Shown here piece after piece: positions 7,264 through 11,087 of a DNA stretch of 11,087 nucleotides. The notes under the pieces are model-generated. The model was not told the DNA's origin. It was given only the letters and a program-made list of their open reading frames with translations, and ran no database searches. Location: NCBI GenBank assembly GCA_014523685.1, contig JAATVT010000082.1, positions 1 to 11,087 on the forward strand, read 5' to 3'. This DNA comes from Nitrososphaerales archaeon TH5893. GTDB taxonomy: Archaea; Thermoproteota; Nitrososphaeria; Nitrososphaerales; Nitrososphaeraceae. The position numbers were made by a program, and so were the translations under genes. How positions within the stretch are numbered: position 1 is the first letter of the stretch; each line of letters starts with the position of its first letter.

Positions 7264-7269
7264 GATCAC
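7264..7269 (-). promoter_or_regulatory. Shine-Dalgarno sequence deciding the start at 7261
   Basis: On the minus strand GTGATC ends 2 nt before the ATG at 7261. It is part of GGAGGTGATC, and alignment to that full sequence gives the usual spacing of about 7 nt from the GGAGG position. It favours initiation at 7261 over 7363. Confidence 0.4.
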
Positions 7270-7447
7270 ATCTTTTGCCTTGGCAACATAATAATTTATG
7301 AAGTGCCGTTAGTATAAAGATTCTTTTCGCATTTTCTTGTCCTAACGAGGGATGTTGCCTCACTGAATGTTATTGGTATGAGTGACCATTTTGGGAACAA
7401 TTCCTGTTGGTAATATCGACGTAAGTACCGGCTTCAATATTGAATAA

Positions 7448-7456
7448 GTATATAAC
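7448..7456 (+). promoter_or_regulatory. TATA box of the small membrane protein gene
   Basis: GTATATAAC is centred about 36 bp before the ATG at 7488, predicting a transcription start near 7477 and an 11-nt leader. It supports the short frame as a real gene. Confidence 0.4.
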
Positions 7457-7487
7457 TACAAATCCAATAGGAATATCATACGCATTT

Positions 7488-7610
7488 ATGAATAAAAGAG
7501 AGGCCACAAAAAACAAAAAGAAGATATCAAAGAAAGGGATATTGCTGACCGCGCTAATTGTAGCGGGAATTGTGGGAGCAAGTTTTCTAGTTTATCTTAT
7601 CCCACAGTAA
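7488..7610 (+). CDS. Small single-pass membrane protein, 40 aa
   Basis: A very short but well-formed gene: ATG at 7488, TAA at 7608-7610. The product begins with a strongly basic, lysine-rich cytosolic segment (MNKREATKNKKKISKKG), followed by one hydrophobic helix of about 20 residues (ILLTALIVAGIVGASFLVYL) and the end IPQ. The positive N-terminus predicts the N-in, C-out orientation. An uncleaved signal anchor is likely, since no cleavage site follows. The clean charge/hydrophobic division and the TATA box 36 bp upstream argue against chance. The downstream 244 bp contain no further gene, so it is probably monocistronic. Function is unknown; similar short proteins may occur in related archaea, but I cannot verify this here. 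Confidence 0.65.
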   Translation: MNKREATKNKKKISKKGILLTALIVAGIVGASFLVYLIPQ

Positions 7611-7854
7611 TAACACTGGATAAGTATACTTACTCTGCTTATTTCTGTTTAATTAGATGGATAGAATCATGTAAACAGTAGGTTTTGGTTACCGGACAAC
7701 CGGACTAACAACCACCCCAATCGTGCAGGCTCCTACGTTCGTATGTGGTCTACTTATACTTCGTATTTCAACTATATTAGCTATCTCCTACTTCCCACTC
7801 CTTACTCCCTCTCCCTACTGATATCTATCGCTTATATCGCCGGAAGCATTTGAG
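7611..7854. other. Intergenic stretch with a degenerate heptamer repeat
   Basis: No gene is supported on either strand. Two points stand out: a short ACCGGACAACCGGA motif near 7690-7703, and the pyrimidine-rich stretch 7784-7817, which can be read as five consecutive degenerate units of about 7 bp close to CTCCCTA (adenines at 7783, 7790, 7797, 7804 and 7817). The stretch lies just beyond the truncated 3' end of the terminase-like fragment and may be decayed sequence of the same element. Confidence 0.4.
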
Positions 7855-8277
7855 CTAGCTCCCCCACGGTTGGATGTGATAAGGTGAGAAATATCCACAG
7901 GCCATGAGTCTAAGAAAAAGCTCACTTATTCCTAAGCCAACGCTTTTTTTCACCCATAGATGTTTTTCTTTAAATGGATACAGGACATTATTCGGATCGG
8001 ATAAATGTAACTTGGGATTGCTATTAAGAAACCCAGGTTCAAATAGGGCCTTATACAACAGCTTTTGATAGTCTAATAAGGGATATTCTATACCGTTTTT
8101 CTTTGGCAATCCGATGATGTGCTGCATCCAGCACTGTCCCTTGGTTACCCTATCGCTTGCTTTGTGTCTAGGTCTATCCCATATCCAAAATGGTTTACCT
8201 CTGAGTTTTTGCAGTTGATTGTTTTGTTTTGAATTAGGTTGTGATTCGATTACCTTTTGGAGATCTTTGAAGGTCAC
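7855..8277 (-). pseudogene. Truncated terminase-large-subunit-like ATPase (N-terminal fragment)
   Basis: A leftward frame of 140 codons. It begins MTFKDLQKVIESQPN, continues with an aromatic region (KPFWIWDRPRHKASD at 28-42), then CWMQHIIGLPKKNGIEYPLLDYQKLLY, and reaches KEKHLWVKKSVGLGISELFLRLMA (103-126). The segment VKKSVGLGISEL looks like a deviant Walker A of terminase type, comparable to the lysine-shifted P-loops of phage large terminases. The frame then ends after 14 more residues, before Walker B or the nuclease domain of a normal protein of several hundred residues. Reading resumes in another frame (WIFLTLSHPTVGELAQM) for a few codons and stops. It therefore looks like a remnant of an integrated virus or mobile element. 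The terminase assignment is inference from the P-loop context and recall of similar archaeal proteins. Confidence 0.6.
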
Positions 8278-8325
8278 TATCTATCTTTATCCTAAGCGTG
8301 CTAGGAAAGCTTTTAGTTTTTGCTA
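8188..8325. repeat. Direct repeat, copy A (5' end and upstream of the terminase-like fragment)
   Basis: This stretch is repeated in the same orientation at 8951-9081. Identical or near-identical blocks are GAAAGCTTTTAGTTTTTGCT (8305-8324 and 9061-9080, with one more identical base after it), a 25-base block with two differences (8243-8267 and 9010-9034), and GCAGTTGATT (8211-8220; 8975-8984). Copy A includes the start codon and first 30 codons of the 7855-8277 frame. Confidence 0.75.
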
Positions 8326-8370
8326 CTGCTAGCTAATTGTTTCCAATCCTCAATATTCATGTAGATTAAA

Positions 8371-8378
8371 TTTAAATA
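8371..8378 (+). promoter_or_regulatory. TATA box of the secreted protein gene
   Basis: TTTAAATA, followed by further TATATA, is centred 25 bp before the GTG at 8400. The transcript should begin at or very near the GTG, so translation is probably leaderless. This supports GTG as the start. Confidence 0.5.
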
Positions 8379-8399
8379 TATATCAGTTGTAGTTGTTTT

Positions 8400-8873
8400 G
8401 TGATAAAGCTATTATTTGTAGCGGGCATATCAATTACGATGTTTTTGCTGGTCGCCGGAAACAACTTATCGCTAGCTGAAGGACAGACAGTGGGACAACA
8501 ATTATCGGATGCTCTTCAAGCTGGTAAAGGTGTGTTAGAACAGATAAAGGACGGCGGAGTTGCCGTTATAGACAACATTGGAAGCTTCTTTAGTGGTGGT
8601 AATGTAGAAAACAATGTTGACAAGGCACGTGAAGCTTTATCCCAAGGTAATAACGAGACTGCAGCAGCTGCTATCGCAACGGTTGATGAGACCCTCCAAA
8701 ATAGTAGCGGACGCATCTCAGGTTTGGGACAAGAAATAGGTAATATAGCTCAGAATCAAACACTCTCAATTGACAATACTACACGACAGACATTGACAGA
8801 GATAGGCGATGCGTTAAACAGTGTTGCACAAGACTTTGATGGTGTATACCAATCTAACAGTTCTTCATCTTAA
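8400..8873 (+). CDS. Secreted, sequon-rich hypothetical protein, 157 aa
   Basis: I do not recognise the family. A GTG start gives an N-terminus with one basic residue and a hydrophobic stretch (LLFVAGISITMFLLVAG, residues 4-20), with likely signal-peptidase cleavage near SLA-EGQ (after residue 26). The mature part is acidic, Gln/Asn/Ser-rich and helical, with few aromatic residues and no cysteines. It carries five Asn-X-Ser/Thr sequons outside the signal peptide (Asn85, 101, 119, 126, 153), so N-glycosylation on the cell surface is plausible. Helices such as DKAREALSQGNNETAAAAIATVDETLQ suggest a coiled or helical-bundle protein. It sits between the two repeat copies and on the opposite strand to the terminase fragment, so it is either cargo of the element or a host gene caught between them. 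The TATA box at 8371-8378 fixes the start. Confidence 0.8.
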   Translation: MIKLLFVAGISITMFLLVAGNNLSLAEGQTVGQQLSDALQAGKGVLEQIKDGGVAVIDNIGSFFSGGNVENNVDKAREALSQGNNETAAAAIATVDETLQNSSGRISGLGQEIGNIAQNQTLSIDNTTRQTLTEIGDALNSVAQDFDGVYQSNSSSS

Positions 8874-8888
8874 CGGAGAGTACATTTC

Positions 8889-8925
8889 AATCCAATAGTA
8901 CCTAAAATATTTCTACTGGATTTGT
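8889..8925 (+). terminator. Possible hairpin terminator of the secreted protein gene
   Basis: An imperfect inverted repeat, AATCCAATAGTA (8889-8900) against TACTGGATT, surrounds an A/T-rich loop and is followed by TTTGTTT. It lies 16 nt after the stop codon. The stem has a bulge, so the call is weak. Confidence 0.3.
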
Positions 8926-8950
8926 TTCATAATGATTACAAATTGTTAGA

Positions 8951-9081
8951 TCTAAATGGTTAGTCATGAGTTCTGCAGTTGATTATGCTCAGGATTAGAT
9001 TGTGATTCCGATTCGATTACCTTCTGCAGATCTTAACATTACTAATAGTAACAGCCACGAGAAAGCTTTTAGTTTTTGCTA
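8951..9081 (-). pseudogene. Direct repeat, copy B: second, decayed 5' end of the terminase-like gene
   Basis: Read on the minus strand, this encodes DLQKVIESESQSNPEHNQLQN, matching DLQKVIESQPNSKQNNQLQ in copy A, but it is preceded directly by TAA and followed by TGA, and the start codon is lost. A 6-base in-frame duplication (ATTCCG/GATTCC) accounts for the extra Glu-Ser. Upstream, the identical 21 bases 9061-9081 match 8305-8325, and downstream similarity continues to an ACCATTT match near 8952. The amino-acid pattern was kept while frame integrity was lost, which implies an older, independently decayed copy rather than a recent tandem duplication. Confidence 0.65.
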
Positions 9082-9104
9082 ATATGATCATGTTCTGATA
9101 TGAT

Positions 9105-9446
9105 ATGGTAAATCTGAATGACTATTTGAAGTTGAATAGTAATGCGATAGTAGATTTTGTGGAAAGAAAATATGTTCCGGATGAGATGTCACAGGAATCA
9201 ACTTTTGAGGGGCTCGCAGCAATACTGCAGGGAATGTTTGTACATCGACATGGTAGTGAGGAGGGAAAACGAGATCAAGCTCACAATGTTCTTGCAATGG
9301 TCATAATATATTCAATGTGGTGCGGATGGCTTTCCCAAGCAAAAGCAAATAGAGGTGGTTATCCACTAGAGTGGGTTGACAGCTTCAAGAAATTAATAGT
9401 TGATGCTTTTGAAATTGGCCAGAAATACTCAAATGATCAACCCTAG
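9105..9446 (+). CDS. Hypothetical protein, 113 aa
   Basis: I do not recognise this protein. It is soluble and predicted mostly helical, without a signal peptide. Features include an acidic/basic N-terminal half (DFVERKYVPDEMSQES), a methionine- and leucine-rich helix (LAAILQGMFVHRHG), a hydrophobic, tryptophan-rich segment (LAMVIIYSMWCGWLSQAK, about residues 63-80) too short and polar-flanked to be called a membrane helix with confidence, and a C-terminal helix ending EIGQKYSNDQP. The only ATG in reach is 9105. The upstream flank is the decayed repeat copy B, whose identical block ends 23 bp before the start, so its promoter may be built from that junction (TAATATG near 9081-9086). It could be a mobile-element gene or a host gene. 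Confidence 0.65.
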   Translation: MVNLNDYLKLNSNAIVDFVERKYVPDEMSQESTFEGLAAILQGMFVHRHGSEEGKRDQAHNVLAMVIIYSMWCGWLSQAKANRGGYPLEWVDSFKKLIVDAFEIGQKYSNDQP

Positions 9447-9605
9447 TCCTAAAGTTTTTGCTCTCTACCAGATTCGTAGATACTTTGTATATATCCATTT
9501 GATATATCCGATTCTCTAGATTTAATACTCTAGATATATCTACTACGAAAAAGTAGCCATATCCTTCCTAGCTCAATTATACGTATACTTTCATACTCTC
9601 TTTCA
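9447..9605 (+). other. A/T-rich upstream region with repeated CTAGAT/GATATATC motifs
   Basis: The 159 bp before the small exported protein gene contain several short repeats: GATATATC-like words near 9510, 9532 and 9535, CTCTAGATT at 9514-9522 and CTCTAGATA at 9528-9536, and a short stem CTACT-AGTAG near 9540-9555. These could be operator-like sites or simple A/T-rich drift. Confidence 0.25.
9575..9581 (+). promoter_or_regulatory. TATA-like box of the small exported protein gene
   Basis: AATTATA is centred about 28 bp before the ATG at 9606, giving a probable leaderless transcript. Confidence 0.35.
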
Positions 9606-9833
9606 ATGTCTAAAAAGCAAACAACTGTCTTAATGGCAGCCGTGTTAGCAGTCGCAACAGTCCTAGCAGCTGGATTAACAGTGCTTCCAGGTTCAGTACA
9701 AGAAGCACAAGCGAATCCATGTAGTAACAACCTAGATGCTGACGAGAGCAGCAGCGAAAACAGAATTGGTACCTTGGACGGCCAGGAATGTACCCTAATC
9801 GGCAACTTTGAAGATGCATTTGAAGAGGATTAA
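9606..9833 (+). CDS. Small exported protein with two cysteines, 75 aa
   Basis: No family is recognised by name. The N-terminus is a typical Sec signal: MSKKQTT, then an alanine/valine-rich hydrophobic core (VLMAAVLAVATVLAAGLTVL, residues 8-27) and a probable cleavage site at AQA-NPC after residue 36. The mature peptide of about 39 residues is very acidic and contains only two cysteines (Cys39, Cys62), which could form one disulfide. There is no lipobox, zinc pattern or second membrane segment. The codons are regular and the frame is bounded by a promoter-like AATTATA and a T8 run, supporting a single expressed gene. A surface or extracellular role is inferred from the signal alone. Confidence 0.75.
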   Translation: MSKKQTTVLMAAVLAVATVLAAGLTVLPGSVQEAQANPCSNNLDADESSSENRIGTLDGQECTLIGNFEDAFEED

Positions 9834-9854
9834 GAATAACCTAAACCTCACCCA

Positions 9855-9862
9855 TTTTTTTT
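9855..9862 (+). terminator. T8 terminator after the small exported protein gene
   Basis: Eight consecutive T begin 22 nt after the stop codon at 9831-9833, in the 38-bp gap before a convergent gene. This is a typical archaeal U-tract terminator. Confidence 0.5.
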
Positions 9863-9871
9863 GAATCTTTG

Positions 9872-10138
9872 CTACAGTTTTCCAAATGGTTGATCTGGAT
9901 TTGATAGCAACAAGTCCCATACAGTATCAAAGTTTGCAGTTGTAAACTCTGTTTGATTCCTGGCCTGAAATGTGAATGGGTGGCCTACTTTCTGTATTAC
10001 GAAGAGAGGGTCGCTAACACCAGATAAAATTGTAGTTAGATTAGGGGCGGAGTATGGAAGTGTTGAACCATCTGACTTTCTGATTAGTGTCTCGGAAGTA
10101 TCGGCGTTCTTTCTTCTGGTTATTTGTGTGACTACCAT
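9872..10138 (-). CDS. Hypothetical protein, 88 aa
   Basis: I do not recognise this protein. A short soluble protein with a basic N-terminus (VTQITRRKNADTSETLIRK) and a mostly polar, beta-prone body with few charged residues (SAPNLTTILSGVSDPLFVIQKVGHPFTFQ), ending LSNPDQPFGKL. No cysteine, signal peptide or membrane segment. ATG at 10138 is the only start. An AAAAGCTTTTTT box at 10163-10174 lies 25-36 bp upstream on the minus strand, exactly where a promoter element would act, and similar boxes precede the leftward genes at 8277 and 10510. It is convergent with the small exported protein gene. Real but unassigned; a mobile-element origin is possible by neighbourhood only. Confidence 0.6.
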   Translation of the reverse strand: MVVTQITRRKNADTSETLIRKSDGSTLPYSAPNLTTILSGVSDPLFVIQKVGHPFTFQARNQTEFTTANFDTVWDLLLSNPDQPFGKL

Positions 10139-10162
10139 AAGCTAATTTAGGAGCCGAAATCT

Positions 10163-10174
10163 AAAAGCTTTTTT
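10163..10174 (-). promoter_or_regulatory. AAAAGCTTTT box upstream of the 88-residue gene
   Basis: The element reads AAAAGCTTTTTT on the plus strand and lies 25-36 bp upstream of the ATG at 10138. Its core AAAGCTTT is shared with 8306-8313, 9062-9069 and 10549-10556. It may be a shared promoter or operator element. Confidence 0.4.
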
Positions 10175-10189
10175 GATTTCAATGACTAA

Positions 10190-10510
10190 TTACCATGCTG
10201 TAGGATCTTCTGCTATAGTTACGAGATATCTACCATTGCCCAGTGGTATAGGAGGATCAACATCTTCAGTTTGAGTGCGAACACGATGACATGATTCTAA
10301 TAAATGCCTTAAACCTTTGTTATTCTCTTCTACCTTTTCCCCTTGTTCTAATGATTCGCCGTACTGTTTTAATGATTCCTCATACTGGCTTACGGCCTGA
10401 AATTGTTGTAATAATATTTGAAGTCTGTTAACTACAGGTACAATCCTGGTATAACATTCATTAAATTCTTTATCATTCCATCTATAATGTCCAGTCTCAG
10501 TTTCAGCCAT
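10190..10510 (-). CDS. Hypothetical coiled-coil-like protein, 106 aa
   Basis: I do not recognise this protein. It has a long Gln/Glu-rich helical region (VVNRLQILLQQFQAVSQYEE then SLKQYGESLEQGEKVEENNKG, about residues 26-66) with a near-repeat ESLKQYGESLEQ, which suggests a coiled coil. A small C-terminal beta segment follows (GNGRYLVTIAEDPTAW). Two cysteines (Cys19, Cys74) are far apart. No signal peptide or membrane segment. The start at 10510 is the first ATG after the promoter box and leaves a leader of about 35 bp containing an A/G-rich stretch. The neighbour 10593-10856 is divergent and shares the palindrome 10543-10562. Function unknown; the coil could serve oligomerisation. Confidence 0.65.
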   Translation of the reverse strand: MAETETGHYRWNDKEFNECYTRIVPVVNRLQILLQQFQAVSQYEESLKQYGESLEQGEKVEENNKGLRHLLESCHRVRTQTEDVDPPIPLGNGRYLVTIAEDPTAW

Positions 10511-10542
10511 TGATTTCTCTTCTATGATTCTAACAACGCCTT

Positions 10543-10562
10543 AACAAAAAAGCTTTTTTGTT
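10543..10562. promoter_or_regulatory. Perfect 20-bp palindrome between divergent genes
   Basis: AACAAAAAAGCTTTTTTGTT is exactly self-complementary over 20 bases. It lies 33 bp upstream of the leftward start at 10510 and 31 bp upstream of the rightward start at 10593, so it is well placed as an operator or shared promoter element for both. A pure terminator role is unlikely between divergent genes. Confidence 0.5.
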
Positions 10563-10592
10563 TGTCCTTTATCATATTATGATAGATTAGAT

Positions 10593-10856
10593 TTGTGTGA
10601 TATTTGTAAACGGCAAGAATTAGAGAGAGCATATAAGGCCCTGAGGCTTAACGGTGATTTCACTCCTATCTATAACCCCAGATTATTAGCTGCTTCAGTA
10701 ATAAAACCTACATTACATATTAAGCGGTTAAGATTTGCTGGCCAAAGTCCTTACAACATTAAGCTAAGAACAGCTTCTTCAATGCGATGCCCAGAAGAGT
10801 TAAGGAAAGAAAGAGAGAATGCAGAGAAGGCTTTGAGTCTTAATTGTGGATTCTAG
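10593..10856 (+). CDS. Small CxxC protein, 87 aa
   Basis: I do not recognise this protein. It starts at a TTG (MCDICKRQELERA), the only reachable start: an in-frame TAA at 10542-10544 closes the frame upstream and no ATG or GTG lies in frame. A Cys2-x2-Cys5 pair opens the protein, and Cys66 and Cys85 are further downstream, so a zinc site is possible but its spacing is unusual. The body is basic and has no signal peptide or membrane helix. The sequence ERAYKALRLNGDF (residues 11-23) recurs in weaker form as ENAEKALSLNCGF (75-87) at the end, hinting at an internal duplication. ATCATATTATG (10571-10581) is a TATA-like element about 16 bp upstream, and the 20-bp palindrome precedes it. The TTG start is a weakness; the frame could be a short real gene or a degenerate piece. 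Confidence 0.5.
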   Translation: MCDICKRQELERAYKALRLNGDFTPIYNPRLLAASVIKPTLHIKRLRFAGQSPYNIKLRTASSMRCPEELRKERENAEKALSLNCGF

Positions 10857-10894
10857 AATTTATTTACAACATTGGATAGGAAAAAGAGTGTCGG

Positions 10895-11087
10895 CTATAT
10901 ACGATGTCGATGACTCTCATTATATTCTTCTTGTTCCTTAGCAGTTTCCATCTCTTCAGGAGTCGTATCTTTACGGAGCTCACCGTGTGCCTCCTTTTCT
11001 AGGTGTTGCTTTCGATCTTCATCAGTGGTGAAGATCGCACCACATATGGAGCATTGAAAATCGGCAGTGATTTTCGTAAATCCACCC
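10895..11087 (-). CDS. C2H2 zinc-finger protein (N-terminal part outside window)
   Basis: A leftward frame runs in from the right edge and ends with TAG at 10895-10897, giving 63 visible C-terminal residues. The motif CSICGAIFTTDEDRKQHLEKEAH has the spacing C-x2-C-x12-H-x5-H, a classical C2H2 finger. It is followed by a highly charged tail (ELRKDTTPEEMETAKEQEEYNESHRHRI). Single C2H2 fingers of this kind occur in many archaeal proteins as nucleic-acid or protein contact modules; the target is unknown. The residues before the finger (GFTKITADFQ) do not yet show a start, so whether other fingers exist cannot be said. It is convergent with the CxxC gene, 38 bp away. Confidence 0.7.
   Translation of the reverse strand, partial: GGFTKITADFQCSICGAIFTTDEDRKQHLEKEAHGELRKDTTPEEMETAKEQEEYNESHRHRI

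Noticed and set aside
7262..7363. Longer start at 7363 for the zinc protein (34 extra residues)
   Set aside because: GTGATC immediately before the ATG at 7261 gives better ribosome-site support, and the extra residues show no domain.
8516..8716. Minus-strand frame inside the secreted protein gene
   Set aside because: Shadow of the 8400-8873 gene; the plus strand has a signal peptide and a TATA box.
9530..9819. Minus-strand frames over the small exported protein
   Set aside because: Low-quality composition, and the plus-strand gene with a signal peptide explains the sequence.
1..11087. tRNA, rRNA, riboswitch or CRISPR array
   Set aside because: I saw no cloverleaf-like sequence, conserved rRNA stretch or regular spacer-repeat pattern on either strand. 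A covariance-model scan could still find small RNAs.

Overview
The window looks like a chromosomal segment of an AT-rich ammonia-oxidising archaeon (Thaumarchaeota/Nitrososphaeria, probably order Nitrososphaerales). This rests on protein character and gene style, not on a marker gene: there is no rRNA, tRNA or amo gene here. Support comes from an archaeal TrmJ-type SPOUT methyltransferase, archaeal MtnA, a MIP18/DUF59 protein, many lineage-type short proteins, TATA-like boxes about 25 bp upstream of starts (leaderless style), GGTGA/GTGATC Shine-Dalgarno sequences, and small exported proteins with N-glycosylation sequons. The terminase-like fragment and the small secreted proteins also match what I recall of Nitrososphaerales, but I could not search.

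Left part (1-6800), housekeeping. A leftward patatin-like lipase, cut by the window edge, is divergent from a run of rightward genes: two unrecognised proteins (672-1070, 1149-1544), a TrmJ-type tRNA 2'-O-methyltransferase, a UDP-sugar dehydrogenase of the WecC/Ugd class with an unusual N-terminal tail, an MtnA-type aldose-ketose isomerase, a fusion of a DUF59/MIP18 domain to a PqqD-like domain, and a diverged TrmB-like methyltransferase. Most are separated by 65-270 bp and several have their own TATA-like box, so they look like single genes rather than one operon.

Middle part (6801-9104). A leftward cysteine-rich treble-clef-like zinc protein converges on the methyltransferase gene. A 40-residue single-pass membrane protein, too short for usual gene calling, follows on the plus strand. 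Next comes a gene-poor zone with a degenerate heptamer repeat and a truncated leftward gene resembling the N-terminal part of a terminase-like ATPase. A second, more decayed copy of the 5' end of that gene lies about 760 bp away, on the other side of a gene for a secreted sequon-rich protein. This is the clearest sign of mobile-element history in the window.

Right part (9105-11087). Short, mostly unrecognised genes in mixed orientation: a 113-residue cytosolic protein, a small exported protein with two cysteines, two leftward orphans, a rightward CxxC protein, and the C-terminal part of a leftward C2H2 zinc-finger protein. An A/T-flanked AGCT palindrome (core AAAGCTTT) recurs upstream of the leftward genes. 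Its best form is a perfect 20-bp palindrome between two divergent genes.

No complete new defence or biosynthetic system is evident. The items most worth following are the DUF59-PqqD fusion, the duplicated terminase 5' fragments, and the recurring palindrome.
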